DNA of 64,000 nt from Hydrogenophaga sp. (GCF_030651625.1 NZ_JAUSCF010000031.1:62001-126000); one strand, 5' to 3'. Counted from the first letter of the stretch, positions 18,186 through 28,172 are shown. The notes: generated by a model not told the origin, from the sequence alone. A program made the numbers and translations.

Positions 18186-21100
18186 CTAAGCCGACTCACT
18201 CACCTCCCCTGGCTGAACAGCCCTTAGCCTCTCACCCTTGCGCCGCATGAATGCCAGATAGAGCAGCGGCACCATGAACAGCGTGAGCACGGTGGAGAAG
18301 GCCAGGCCCCAGACGATGCTGGCCGCCACCGGACCCCACAGCAGGCTCTTGCCACCGATACCAAAGGCCAGTGCGAACAGCCCGCCAATCGTGGTGGTGG
18401 TCGTGATCAGCACGGGCACCACGCGGCGGCGTCCGGCCTGAATGATGGAATGGATGGCGCCCATGCCGCGCTCGAGCCGGTCATTGGCCGCGTCGATCAG
18501 CACGATGGCCGAGTTCACGGCAATGCCCGTCAGCGCAATCACGCCGTACAACGTGTACAGGGACAACGGGTTACTTGAAATGGTCAGTCCGAATGCCACG
18601 CCTGTGAAGGCCAGTGGTACGGTCACCAGGATCATCAGGGGCTGGAAGTAGCTCTTGAACTGCGCCGCCAGGATCAGGTAGATCAGGCCCAGGCCCAGCA
18701 GGAACAGCACCTGCATGGCCGCCAGGCTTTCCTCGATGTCTTCGAGCTCACCCGAGAAATCGAGGTCAATGCCTGGGTGGCGCGCGCGGATGTTTTCCCA
18801 TTCGGCCTTGATGAAATCGTTGGCCACCCGGGTGTCGGTGATTTCCTTGTCGAGATTGGCTTCCACCGTGGTGGTGCGGCGCAGGTTGTAGTGTCGAATG
18901 AAGCCTCGACCGGGCGCGGCCTCGGCGTGCACCAGTGCGCCCAGGCGCGTCACGCTGCCGTCGGGCAGGGCGATCGGTTCGTCCAGCAGACTGGCTGGAT
19001 CCACCCTTGTCGCACCGCCTTCAAGCAGCGCCTGATCGGATCGCACGCGCAGCTCCACCTTGTCGCCGCTGTCGCGGGTGAAGGCGACCACTTCGCCATC
19101 CACCGCCAGCCGTACCAGGCGCGCCACCTGCGCGGCGTTCAGGCCCGCATTGCGCACAGCTTCGGGGTCCAGCGTGATCTGCAGCTGGTCTCGGCCGGGG
19201 AGGTTGTCGTCCTTCACATCGGTGGCACCTGGAATGCGCCTCACGATGGTCTTGAGTTCGCTGGCCGCGGCTTCGATCTGGTCGAACGCGTCGCCGCGAA
19301 CTTTCACACTGATGGCCTTGCCTGCTGGCGGTCCGCCCGAGAGCACAGTGAAGCTCTTGGTGCCGGGTGACGTCATGGCTTCCACCTCGGCACGCAAGGC
19401 GTCCACCACGTCGATCACCTCGCGCGCTTCGTCGGTGCGTGGATTGAGCGACACAAACACCTGCCCATACATATCACCGTACACGACGTCGGTTTCGGTG
19501 AACTTGATGCCTGCTGTGGAAGTGGCGGCCCTGGCTTCGCCATCCGGACCCACACCCTGCAGGCGGGAGCGCACCACTTCCTCGACGCGCTGCGTCGCCA
19601 GCAAGGTGTCTTCCAGCGTGGCACTTTCGGGCATGTCCACGTTCACATAAAACGCCCGAATCGGGTCGAAGGCAAAAAATTGCACGCGCACCACGCCGCT
19701 CACCAGCAGCGTCACGGCAGCCACCACGGCCAGCACGCCCACACCGGCAAAGCGTTTTGGGCGGCGCAGCACGTAAGCCAATGCCTGTCCGTAGCGCAAG
19801 CGCAGCCCCCGGTTGAACCGTTCCCGCCAGAGCTGCACGCGGCTGGGGCGATCAAAACGCACGCCCACGGCGCTCACGTGCACGGGCATCATCCAGAATG
19901 CTTCCAGCAGGGAAATCAGCAAGGCCAGTGTCACCACGAACGGAATCACGAACATGAACTTGCCCACGATGCCGGGCAGCAGCATCAGTGGCAGGAACGC
20001 CGCCATGGTGGTGGCCACCGAGGCCAGCACCGGTTTCCAGACTTCGGCAATCGCATCCAGGCTGGCTTCAAGTGCAGCCTGGCCGCGCTGCATGCGGTAG
20101 AAGATGGCTTCGACCACCACCACCGCGTCGTCCACCAGCATGCCCAGGGCAATCACCACGCCCAGCAGCACGGAGACATTGACCGTGTAGTCCATGGTGT
20201 TGAGCACAGCGAACGTGCCCATGAGCGAAAAGGGGATGCCGATGGCCACCAGCATGCCGATGCGCCATCCCAGAAACAGCCAGCACACCGCCAGCACCAG
20301 CGTCACACCATAGAGTGCGTTGGTTTCCATCACGCCAATGGCCTCCCGCGTGGGCACGGTCTGATCGTCGGTCAACACCAGCTTCAGGCCAAACTCGGTC
20401 AGCACCTGGTTTTCGCGTTCCATGAAGGCTTTGAGCTGATCCACCAGCACCAGCGTGTTGGTGCGCGTCTTCTTGGTGATGGCCATGGAGATCGCATCGC
20501 GGCCTTCGGTGGCGGCCAGTTGCGAAGCGGGGGCGCGCGCGCGCTCGATGCGGGCCACTTCGCCGAGCCGGGCCGATACGCCGGGTCGGTTGGAAGAGAG
20601 CACCGGCAGGTTGGCCAGGGCCTGCGGGTCGGTGACCACGCCCTTGACCCCCACCGACCAGGCCCCGCTTTGCGTCTTGAGCGTGCCGCCGGTGGTGTCA
20701 CGCCACCAACTGGACAAGGTGTCCGCCACATCGGTGGACAGCAGGCCGCGCGCGGCCAGGGACTGCGGGTTGGGGCTCACCAGGATTTCAGGGTCGCGCA
20801 GGCCCACGGCCACCACGGTGTCGACACCTGCGATGCGTTCAATGTCTGACTGGATGCGGCGCGCGTTCACCCGCAAGGTTTCGTCATCGGCCTGACCGAC
20901 CAGCATCATGGACGCGGTGGGAAATCCATTGCTCGTGGTGATTTCCAGGATCACGGGGTCTTCGGCGCCTGTGGGCAGTTCGCTGGCCGTCTTGTTCTGG
21001 ATCTCCCGGCGCAGATCGGCCATGCGCTTGTCGAAGGTGCGTTCGTCAATTTCACGGAAGCGCACCAGCATGCTGGCGACGTTCTCGCGGGAATTGGAGA

Positions 21101-21341
21101 GCACAAAGCGCACGTCGGCCACGCCCTTGATGGCGTCTTCCAAGGGATTCGTGATCAGCCGTTCCACGTCCTCGGCACTGGCGCCTGGCAGGGTGGCGGT
21201 GACCGCGACCCAGTTGAAGTTGATTTCAGGGTCTTGTTCGCGGGGCATGGACAGGTAACTGACCAGCCCGAGCAGAAGGACCACCGTGAAGGCGATGTTG
21301 GCCAACGGGTGGTTGGTGAGCAGGGCACGCATGAAGGGCAT
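18186..21341 (-). CDS. RND efflux transporter permease subunit
   Basis: This 1051-residue inner-membrane pump of the AcrB/HAE type has the N-terminal helix (LANIAFTVVLLLGLVSYLSMP) and the PREQDPEINF motif. The proton-relay aspartate pair lies in VIALGMLVDDAVVVVEAI in TM4, with the second large periplasmic loop and TM7-12 after it. Length is normal (about 1030-1060). Its adaptor gene is 86 bp upstream on the same strand. No outer-membrane factor gene is nearby, so it likely shares a TolC-like protein encoded elsewhere. The substrate cannot be read from sequence. Confidence 0.9.
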   Translation of the reverse strand: MPFMRALLTNHPLANIAFTVVLLLGLVSYLSMPREQDPEINFNWVAVTATLPGASAEDVERLITNPLEDAIKGVADVRFVLSNSRENVASMLVRFREIDERTFDKRMADLRREIQNKTASELPTGAEDPVILEITTSNGFPTASMMLVGQADDETLRVNARRIQSDIERIAGVDTVVAVGLRDPEILVSPNPQSLAARGLLSTDVADTLSSWWRDTTGGTLKTQSGAWSVGVKGVVTDPQALANLPVLSSNRPGVSARLGEVARIERARAPASQLAATEGRDAISMAITKKTRTNTLVLVDQLKAFMERENQVLTEFGLKLVLTDDQTVPTREAIGVMETNALYGVTLVLAVCWLFLGWRIGMLVAIGIPFSLMGTFAVLNTMDYTVNVSVLLGVVIALGMLVDDAVVVVEAIFYRMQRGQAALEASLDAIAEVWKPVLASVATTMAAFLPLMLLPGIVGKFMFVIPFVVTLALLISLLEAFWMMPVHVSAVGVRFDRPSRVQLWRERFNRGLRLRYGQALAYVLRRPKRFAGVGVLAVVAAVTLLVSGVVRVQFFAFDPIRAFYVNVDMPESATLEDTLLATQRVEEVVRSRLQGVGPDGEARAATSTAGIKFTETDVVYGDMYGQVFVSLNPRTDEAREVIDVVDALRAEVEAMTSPGTKSFTVLSGGPPAGKAISVKVRGDAFDQIEAAASELKTIVRRIPGATDVKDDNLPGRDQLQITLDPEAVRNAGLNAAQVARLVRLAVDGEVVAFTRDSGDKVELRVRSDQALLEGGATRVDPASLLDEPIALPDGSVTRLGALVHAEAAPGRGFIRHYNLRRTTTVEANLDKEITDTRVANDFIKAEWENIRARHPGIDLDFSGELEDIEESLAAMQVLFLLGLGLIYLILAAQFKSYFQPLMILVTVPLAFTGVAFGLTISSNPLSLYTLYGVIALTGIAVNSAIVLIDAANDRLERGMGAIHSIIQAGRRRVVPVLITTTTTIGGLFALAFGIGGKSLLWGPVAASIVWGLAFSTVLTLFMVPLLYLAFMRRKGERLRAVQPGEVSESA

Positions 21342-21427
21342 GGTGAAGCCTTGGGGCTGAGGTTGTCTTGTGGACGATCGATGCTGGGTGCCGGTTCACC
21401 GGGGTGGGGTGGATGGCCCGCGGGTGT

Positions 21428-22561
21428 TCAGCTGGATGGGGGGCGAAGTTCGATGGCTTGCCCGTTTTGCAAGGCTTCCTGACCTCGCACCACCACGCGC
21501 TCGGAGCCCCTCAGATGGGACGGCACCGGTGAGGCACGGCTTTCCTGGGCCCCGGGCAGGGGAACAAAGCGTACGGTGGTCTGAGCGCCGTCGCCTTGCA
21601 CCACAAACACGCCCAGGACACCGTCCCGGCGCACCATCACCGAGGGAGGCAGGTGGGGTTGCCGTTCCTGCCAGCGCAGTGTGCCGCTGGTGCCGGCGGC
21701 CGGCGTGCTCGCGGCGTTTGCAAATGCCAGGCGGGCTGCCCGGGTGCGTGCAGGCGCTGTCACCGTGTCTGACACGCGCAGCAGCCGTACAGCAAACTGG
21801 CCGTCGCGGGTGTGCAGTTGGAGGTCGGTGGCGTTGCGCAAGCCGTCCACATCGGACGGGCTCAGTGTGGCGTTCACTTCGTTGTGCCCCGATTCCACCA
21901 GCACATACAGCACCGTGCCGGGCGCTACGGCCTCGCCCGTCTGGGCCATGCGCTCGCGCACCGTGCCGGCAAAGGGTGCCAACAGCCTTGTCTTGCCCAG
22001 CTGGCGCTGCTCTGTCGCCAGTTGGGCGCGCGCGATATTGACTTCGGTTTGCACCAGGGCGACTTCGGTCTCGCGCTGGCCCAGGGCTTCTTGCGAAAAG
22101 AAGCCTTGCGCCACCAGCTCGCGGGAACGTTGCAGTTGTGCCTGCGCCAGTTTCAGCCTCGACTGGCTGGCACTCAGATTGGCCTGCGCACGCTGCACCG
22201 CCAGTTCGTAGTCTCGTGAGTCAATCTGGGCCAGCAGTTCGCCGCGTTTCACACTGGCCCCCACGTCGGCCCCCCAGCGCTGCAGCGTGCCAGACACTTC
22301 AGCTGCAAGCCTGGATTCGTTGCGTGCCACCACATCCGCTGGCGCTTCGCGCTTGGGCAGCAACCAGACCTGATCAAGGGTGCTGGCTTGCACGGCTGCG
22401 CGTGCGGCAGGTGAAGGCTCGGCGCCAGTGGGTGGCGTGGCGTTGGTGGACTGTGCGGGAGAAGGACCGCTGAAGAGGGACAACACCAGCACCAGCACGG
22501 TGAGGGCGCCAGGAGCGGCCAGAGGCAGGGCCGCAGAAAAACGGGTGGTGTCAAACGGCAT
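21428..22561 (-). CDS. RND efflux periplasmic adaptor subunit
   Basis: This 377-residue membrane-fusion protein has an N-terminal hydrophobic anchor or signal (about residues 10-35), then the lipoyl half RLAAEVSGTLQRWGADVGASVKRGELLAQIDSRDYELA. A coiled-coil hairpin with heptads follows (about 125-185), then LLAPFAGTVRERMAQTGEAVAPGTVLYVLVE, the second lipoyl half, and a beta barrel. It bridges the RND permease at 18186-21341 and an outer-membrane channel. It lies 96 bp downstream of hpnC on the same strand, so it may share that transcript. Confidence 0.88.
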   Translation of the reverse strand: MPFDTTRFSAALPLAAPGALTVLVLVLSLFSGPSPAQSTNATPPTGAEPSPAARAAVQASTLDQVWLLPKREAPADVVARNESRLAAEVSGTLQRWGADVGASVKRGELLAQIDSRDYELAVQRAQANLSASQSRLKLAQAQLQRSRELVAQGFFSQEALGQRETEVALVQTEVNIARAQLATEQRQLGKTRLLAPFAGTVRERMAQTGEAVAPGTVLYVLVESGHNEVNATLSPSDVDGLRNATDLQLHTRDGQFAVRLLRVSDTVTAPARTRAARLAFANAASTPAAGTSGTLRWQERQPHLPPSVMVRRDGVLGVFVVQGDGAQTTVRFVPLPGAQESRASPVPSHLRGSERVVVRGQEALQNGQAIELRPPSS

Positions 22562-22657
22562 GAGGCGTCCTGGATCGATTGGTGAACGGTTTGTCTGGTT
22601 GAAAACGGTTGCGCAGGGATGTTTTCAGGGGCTTGTGAGTGAGTGGGTGGGTGTTGG

Positions 22658-23653
22658 CTACATCCAGAGCGCTCGCCAGACCAGTCGCGGCAGATCGGCA
22701 CGCTGCAGGCGCGGTCGTGTGAGCCAGCTGCGGTGCTCGATGGCAGCGATGGCATCGAGGATGCGAAGACCGCCCTGTACCACCAGGCGCAGCTCCCAGC
22801 CTGCACGACCCGGCACGCGGGTGGTCAAAGGGGCGCCTTGCATCATCAGGCCTCTGGCATGGGCGCACAGTTCACCCACGACCGCACGCGCAGCGTGGTC
22901 GGGGAGCGCTGCATCTGGCAGGAAGTCCTCGATCCTTGCGCCATTTCGCTGCAGAACGTCACTCGGCAGGTAACAGCGTTGACGGGCCAGGTCGATGCCA
23001 ATGTCCTGCCAGAAGTTGATGAGCTGCAGGGCGCTGCAAATCTGGTCGCTTCGCTGCAGGGAAGTTTCGTCGTTCACGTTGTACAGGTGCAACAGCAGGC
23101 GTCCCACCGGCTGGGCAGACAGCCGGGTGTAGTCGAGCAATTCGTCGATGCTCGTGTAGCGGTACCCGCTGGCGGTGTGCCTCACATCCTGCTCAAAAGC
23201 CGACAGCAGATCGTGAAGCAGCTGCAGTGGCAGGCGGTGCTCTCGCAATGCAGCACCCAGAGGTTCGAACACGCCTGGCCAGTGCGATGGCAATGCTGGC
23301 GGTGGCGGTGGCGGTGGCGGTGGCGGTGGCGGCGCAGCGGTCGCCTCGGCCGAAGCGACATCGAAGGCTGCAAGGGTTTGACTATCGCGGAACTGCATGG
23401 CGCACACATTCAGCGCCTCGCGGTAACGGGCCAGTTCGGCCAACCGCGTCGCAGCATCGGCGGAACCCTCGTCGGCGATGTCGTCGGCCGTGCGGGCGAA
23501 GTGGTAGATCGCCATCACAGCCGGACGCAAGCGCGCCGGACACAAAAGCGACGCCACGGGAAAGTTTTCGTAGTGGCCCACACCTTGCGTGAGTGGAGTG
23601 GCCGGGGTCGCTGGGACCACCACAACAGGGTGCAGCGGTGGTGGTGAATTCAT
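22658..23653 (-). CDS. hpnC: Squalene synthase HpnC-like protein (hopanoid pathway)
   Basis: This 331-residue isoprenoid synthase matches HpnC: HYENFPVASLL, FARTADDIADEG (first Asp-rich motif, residues 52-63) and INFWQDIGIDLARQRCYLP (second). In the HpnCDE route HpnD makes presqualene diphosphate, HpnC converts it to hydroxysqualene, and HpnE reduces that to squalene. hpnD and hpnE are not adjacent here. Residues 108-119 are twelve consecutive prolines encoded by a hexanucleotide repeat, in a linker (about 95-125) absent from typical proteins of about 280-290 residues. ATG 23653 was chosen at the family start. CrtB-type phytoene synthase is a less likely alternative. Confidence 0.85.
   Translation of the reverse strand: MNSPPPLHPVVVVPATPATPLTQGVGHYENFPVASLLCPARLRPAVMAIYHFARTADDIADEGSADAATRLAELARYREALNVCAMQFRDSQTLAAFDVASAEATAAPPPPPPPPPPPPALPSHWPGVFEPLGAALREHRLPLQLLHDLLSAFEQDVRHTASGYRYTSIDELLDYTRLSAQPVGRLLLHLYNVNDETSLQRSDQICSALQLINFWQDIGIDLARQRCYLPSDVLQRNGARIEDFLPDAALPDHAARAVVGELCAHARGLMMQGAPLTTRVPGRAGWELRLVVQGGLRILDAIAAIEHRSWLTRPRLQRADLPRLVWRALWM
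23297..23332. repeat. Hexanucleotide microsatellite in hpnC
   Basis: Six perfect copies of a 6-bp unit (CCGCCA on the coding strand) encode twelve prolines. Slippage by whole units would keep the frame and only change the proline tract length. Confidence 0.95.
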
Positions 23654-23774
23654 GAGAGGTAGGTGGTTGTGAAGGTGGTGGTGAGTACGACTGGGTTGCC
23701 CATGTGTGGGCCATGGCACCAGCCTGCCGTCAGAAGTGGAGGCCTGCCAGGGTCGTCCAGTTGCACTACAATTT

Positions 23775-23802
23775 TGCTTACTAACCGGTCAGTCATTAAT
23801 AT
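23775..23802 (+). promoter_or_regulatory. Promoter with embedded TetR-type operator
   Basis: A -35-like TTGCTT (23775-23780) and -10 TAATAT (23797-23802) are 16 bp apart. Between and over them lies an 18-bp imperfect palindrome (23778-23795, TTACTAACCGGTCAGTCA; 14 of 18 positions symmetric), typical of TetR/AcrR-family operators of RND pumps. It would repress the plus-strand adaptor-permease pair starting at 23898. No TetR-family gene is in the window. Confidence 0.65.
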
Positions 23803-23897
23803 AACCCCGGCCGAGTACGAAAAACAAAAGCGCCCTGGCAGAAGGCCATTAGCCCCATCCACCGCCCCTTTTCTGACGTTCATTCAAGCGACCAGCC

Positions 23898-24998
23898 ATG
23901 AAAACACGCCATTTTGTCCTGATCGTGACCGTTTCGTTGGCCATGGCCTCCTGTGCTGACCGACCCGCTCCCCCCGAGCCGATCCGGTCGGTCAAGTTGC
24001 TGACCGTGCAGGCCGACGCGCTGGGCACACACATCGAGTACGCAGGTGACGTGCGCGCACGCCAGGAGTCGCGCCTAGGCTTCAGGGTGGGGGGCAAGCT
24101 GGTGGAACGACCCGCAGAAGTGGGGCAGCAGGTGCAGGCGGGTCAGTTGCTGGCACGGCTGGATGCGCGGGATCTTGCCCTGGGCAGCCAGGCGGCACAG
24201 GCTCAGATATCTGCGGCCCGCACGCAGCGCGATTTGGCCGCAGCCGACCTGAAGCGATTTGCCGACTTGCAAAAGCAGGGATTCGTCAGCGGCGCCGAGA
24301 TCGAACGCCGCGAAGCCGCGCTCAGGGCGGCCGATGCCACGCTACAGCAAGCCCAGGCCCAAGGGGCGCTGCAAGGAAACCAGACCACATATGCGCGACT
24401 TCAGGCCGAGACGGCTGGCGTTGTGGTGGGCGTTGAGGCCGAGGTCGGCCAGGTGGTGGCGGCAGGCACACCGGTGGTGCGGCTGGCTCAGGACGGTCCG
24501 CGCGATGTGGTGATTGCCGTACCGGAGGACCGTGTGGCCTTGATTGCAAATGGCCATCCAGCCAACGTGCGTTTCTGGGCCAGTGCCAACCCCGGCGGTG
24601 CATCCGAAGGCGTGAGCGCCACGGTTCGCGAAGTGGCGGCCACTGCAGACCCTGCCACGCGCACATTTCAGGTGAAGCTGGCGCTGCCAGCAGACCTGGA
24701 CGTGCCGCTGGGCGCCACGGCCTACGTTCGCTTTGCTCCCAAGGACAGGCTGGCTGCTCTGGTGGTCAAGGTGCCGACCTCCTCCTTGTTGAAGGTGGCC
24801 GATGGCACGGCGGTCTGGGTGTTCGACCCCGCCACTTCCACCGTGAACACCCGCACCGTGCAGGTGCTCACGGCCGACGGCAACGAGGTTGCCATCGGGG
24901 CAGGTCTGCAGCCGGGTGACGAAGTGGTTGCAGCGGGAGTGCATGTGCTTTCACCGGGTCAGAAGGTCACCCGTTTTGCCGCTGCGGCGACCCAGTGA
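23898..24998 (+). CDS. RND efflux periplasmic adaptor subunit (lipoprotein)
   Basis: This 366-residue membrane-fusion protein has a lipoprotein signal ending in the lipobox MASC (Cys19). The lipoyl half reads RLGFRVGGKLVERPAEVGQQVQAGQLLARLDARDLAL; an alpha-hairpin spans about 90-155; the second half is LQAETAGVVVGVEAEVGQVVAAGTPVVRLAQ. A beta barrel and membrane-proximal domain follow, ending PGDEVVAAGVHVLSPGQKV. It is the first gene of a two-gene operon with the RND permease 8 bp downstream, behind a TetR-like operator. The substrate is unknown. Confidence 0.9.
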   Translation: MKTRHFVLIVTVSLAMASCADRPAPPEPIRSVKLLTVQADALGTHIEYAGDVRARQESRLGFRVGGKLVERPAEVGQQVQAGQLLARLDARDLALGSQAAQAQISAARTQRDLAAADLKRFADLQKQGFVSGAEIERREAALRAADATLQQAQAQGALQGNQTTYARLQAETAGVVVGVEAEVGQVVAAGTPVVRLAQDGPRDVVIAVPEDRVALIANGHPANVRFWASANPGGASEGVSATVREVAATADPATRTFQVKLALPADLDVPLGATAYVRFAPKDRLAALVVKVPTSSLLKVADGTAVWVFDPATSTVNTRTVQVLTADGNEVAIGAGLQPGDEVVAAGVHVLSPGQKVTRFAAAATQ

Positions 24999-25006
24999 GG
25001 TCAGGC

Positions 25007-28000
25007 ATGAGCGAACAACAGGCCTCCACCGCGGCATCCACTTCCTGGGTGTCGCGCTTCAATCTTTCGCAATGGGCGCTGGATCACCAGGCCCTCACAC
25101 GCTACCTGATGATCGTGTTGATGCTGCTGGGCGTCGCAGCCTATTTCCAGCTGGGTCAGGACGAGGACCCTCCGTTCACCTTTCGCGCCATGGTGGTGAG
25201 CGCCTATTGGCCTGGCGCCACCGCACAGCAGGTGGCCGAACAGGTGGCCGACCGACTGGAGAAAACGCTGCAGGAGGTGCCGCACGCCGACAAGATCCGC
25301 AGCTACTCCAAACCGGGTGAAACGCTCATCATCTTCCAGCTCAAGGACGATGCGCCGGCGGCGGAGGTCGAGCAGACCTGGTACACGGTGCGTAAGAAGA
25401 TCGGCGATATGCGGGGCACGTTGCCGCAAGGGGTGGTGGGGCCATTCTTCAATGACGAATTCGGCGACGTTTACGGCGTGATCTATGCGCTGCAAGGGGA
25501 CGGATTCTCACCGGCTGACAAGAAACTGGTGGCAGACGACGTGCGCCAGCAGTTGTTGCGCGTGAAGGATGTGAACAAGGTTGCCCTGTTCGGTGCCCAG
25601 GACCAGAAGCTCTACGTGGAGATCTCGCAGAAGCGACTGGCCACACTCGGGTTGGATGTGAATCAGGTGCTGGCCGCGCTGGGTCAGCAGAACGCGGTGG
25701 AGTCTGCAGGCACCATCCAGACGCCCCAGGACGTGCTGCAGGTCCGTGTTGGCGGCGCCTTCAATTCGGTGGATCAATTGCGCGCCATGCCAATCCGCGC
25801 TCCCAACGGCACGCAAATCCGGCTCGGCGACATCGCCGAGATCGGCCTGGGCTACGCGGACCCCGCGCAGGTGATGGTGCGGCACAACGGCAAGGACAGC
25901 ATTGCACTCGGCATTTCCATGGCTCAGGGTGGCGACATCATCGCTCTGGGCAAGGCGTTGAAGCTGGCGATGGTGAACATCGAAAGCCAGTTGCCGGCGG
26001 GCATGAGCCTGGTGCAGGTGCAAGACCAGCCCAGCGCCGTGACCGCCTCGGTCAATGAGTTCGTGAAAGTGCTGGTCGAGGCTGTGGTGATCGTGCTGGC
26101 GGTGAGTTTCCTGGCACTGGGTCTTCACAAGCGGGAAGGTGGGCGCGGCCTGCGTCGCTACATGCTGGACATGCGACCGGGCCTGGTGGTTTTCATCACC
26201 ATTCCGCTGGTGCTGGCGATCACCTTTCTGGCCATGAACTACTGGGGCATCGGTCTGCACAAGATTTCGCTGGGGTCGCTGATCATTGCCCTGGGCCTGC
26301 TGGTGGACGACGCCATCATTGCGGTCGAAATGATGGTGCGCAAGCTCGAAGAGGGCTACACCATGATGCGTGCGGCCACCTTCACCTGGGATGCCACCGC
26401 CATGCCCATGCTCACCGGCACGCTGATCACGGCAGCCGGTTTCCTTCCCATCGGCATGGCGAACTCCACGGTGGGCGAATACACCTTCGCCATCTTCGCC
26501 GTCACCGTGATCGCGCTGGTGGTGTCGTGGATCGTGGCGGTGATGTTCGTGCCCTATCTGGGCATGAAGTTGCTCAAGGTCAAGCCGCACGTAGGCGCCA
26601 TTCAGGAAGTGTTCGACGGACCTTTCTATGACCGCTTCCGCGCCACAGTGGACTGGTGCGTGCAACACCGCTGGATCACCATTGGCGCCACCATCCTCAC
26701 CTTCGTGCTCGGCATCGTGGGCATGGGCCAGGTGCAGCAGCAGTTCTTCCCAGACTCCAGTCGACCCGAAATCCTTGTCGACGTGTGGTTCCCTGAAGGC
26801 ACCAGCATCGCCGCCAACGACGAGGTGACCCGAAGGGTGGAGGCGCGCCTGGCTGCAGAGCCTGGCGTGACCAGTGTGAGCACATGGGTGGGCTCAGGCG
26901 TGCCCCGCTTCTATCTGCCGCTGGACCAGACCTTTCCCCAGACCAACGTGTCGCAAATGATCGTGATCCCGAAGGATCTGAAGACACGCGAGAGCCTGCG
27001 CCACGCACTGCCAGCGGTGCTGGCCACCGAATTCCCCGAGGCGCGCGGTCGCGTGAAACTGTTGCCCAATGGACCGCCGGTGCCGTATCCGGTGCAGTTC
27101 CGGGTGGTGGGCACCGATCCAGCCGTGCTGCGCACACTCGCCGATGAGATCAAGGAGGCGATGCGCCAGAGCCCGAACACGCGTGGCGTGAACGACAACT
27201 GGAATGAGTCGGTCAAGATGCTGCGACTGGAAGTGGACCAGGCCAAGGCGCGTGCCTTGGGCGTGTCCAGCCAGTCCATTGCGCAGGCGTCGCGCACCTT
27301 GCTCAGTGGCACCACCGTGGGTCAATACCGTGACGGCGACAAGCTGATCGACATCGTGTTGCGCCAGCCGCTGGACGAGCGCGACGCCATCACCGACCTG
27401 GCGCAGGCCAACCTGCCCACCGCCAGTGGACGGGCCATTCCGCTGCTGCAGATTGCCCGACCGGTGTTTGACTGGGAGCCTGGCGTGATGTGGCGCGAGA
27501 ACCGTGACTACGCCATCACGGTGCAGGGGGACGTGGTCGAAGGCCTCCAGGGTGCGACCGTGACCGCCGAACTGCTGCCGTCGTTGCGCGCCATCGAGGC
27601 CGGCTGGGCGCAGCGCGGGCTTGCTGGATACCGGGTGGAGGTGGCCGGAGCCGTCGAAGAAAGCAGCAAAGGTTCCTCTTCCATTGCGGCTGGCATTCCG
27701 CTCATGTTGTTCATCGTGTTCACGCTGCTGATGCTGCAGTTGCAGAGCTTCAGCCGGTCTTTGCTGGTGTTCCTCACAGGGCCGCTGGGTCTGGCAGGCG
27801 TGGCCGGTGCGCTGCTGCTGCTGGATCGACCGTTTGGATTCGTGGCCCTGCTGGGCGTGATCGCTCTGATGGGCATGATCCAGCGAAACTCGGTGATCCT
27901 GATCGACCAGATCGAACAGGACCGCGCCCGTGGCGTGCCGGACTGGGAAGCCGTTGTGGAAGCCACGGTGCGGCGCATGCGACCGATCGTGCTCACGGCA

Positions 28001-28153
28001 GCCGCTGCGGTACTGGCCATGATTCCGCTGTCGCGCAGTGTGTTCTGGGGACCGATGGCGGTGGCCATCATGGGCGGTCTGGTGGTGGCCACGGTGTTGA
28101 CGTTGCTGGCACTGCCAGCGATGTATGCGGCCTGGTTCAGAGTGAGGAGGTAG
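25007..28153 (+). CDS. RND efflux transporter permease subunit
   Basis: This 1048-residue RND permease has an N-terminal cytoplasmic stretch of about 25 residues, then TM1 (LTRYLMIVLMLLGVAAYFQLGQDEDPPFTF). The proton-relay pair is in IIALGLLVDDAIIAVEMM. RPIVLTAAAAVLAMIPLSRSVFWGPMAVAIMGGLVVATVLTLL near the C-terminus is typical. The PPFTF variant of the P-x-F motif and an extended TM3-TM4 loop set it apart from the first RND protein, so the two pumps are not recent duplicates. ATG 25007 has GAGG nearby and starts 8 bp after the adaptor stop. Confidence 0.9.
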   Translation: MSEQQASTAASTSWVSRFNLSQWALDHQALTRYLMIVLMLLGVAAYFQLGQDEDPPFTFRAMVVSAYWPGATAQQVAEQVADRLEKTLQEVPHADKIRSYSKPGETLIIFQLKDDAPAAEVEQTWYTVRKKIGDMRGTLPQGVVGPFFNDEFGDVYGVIYALQGDGFSPADKKLVADDVRQQLLRVKDVNKVALFGAQDQKLYVEISQKRLATLGLDVNQVLAALGQQNAVESAGTIQTPQDVLQVRVGGAFNSVDQLRAMPIRAPNGTQIRLGDIAEIGLGYADPAQVMVRHNGKDSIALGISMAQGGDIIALGKALKLAMVNIESQLPAGMSLVQVQDQPSAVTASVNEFVKVLVEAVVIVLAVSFLALGLHKREGGRGLRRYMLDMRPGLVVFITIPLVLAITFLAMNYWGIGLHKISLGSLIIALGLLVDDAIIAVEMMVRKLEEGYTMMRAATFTWDATAMPMLTGTLITAAGFLPIGMANSTVGEYTFAIFAVTVIALVVSWIVAVMFVPYLGMKLLKVKPHVGAIQEVFDGPFYDRFRATVDWCVQHRWITIGATILTFVLGIVGMGQVQQQFFPDSSRPEILVDVWFPEGTSIAANDEVTRRVEARLAAEPGVTSVSTWVGSGVPRFYLPLDQTFPQTNVSQMIVIPKDLKTRESLRHALPAVLATEFPEARGRVKLLPNGPPVPYPVQFRVVGTDPAVLRTLADEIKEAMRQSPNTRGVNDNWNESVKMLRLEVDQAKARALGVSSQSIAQASRTLLSGTTVGQYRDGDKLIDIVLRQPLDERDAITDLAQANLPTASGRAIPLLQIARPVFDWEPGVMWRENRDYAITVQGDVVEGLQGATVTAELLPSLRAIEAGWAQRGLAGYRVEVAGAVEESSKGSSSIAAGIPLMLFIVFTLLMLQLQSFSRSLLVFLTGPLGLAGVAGALLLLDRPFGFVALLGVIALMGMIQRNSVILIDQIEQDRARGVPDWEAVVEATVRRMRPIVLTAAAAVLAMIPLSRSVFWGPMAVAIMGGLVVATVLTLLALPAMYAAWFRVRR

Positions 28154-28172
28154 CACCCCGGGGACAGGTAGC

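Noticed and set aside
19680..20849. 389-residue plus-strand frame inside the RND permease gene
   Set aside because: It is antisense to a well-supported RND gene; His-rich low-complexity translation.
23297..23332. CRISPR or other array signal
   Set aside because: The repeats are a simple 6-bp microsatellite in a coding frame, with no spacers. No CRISPR array was seen in the window.
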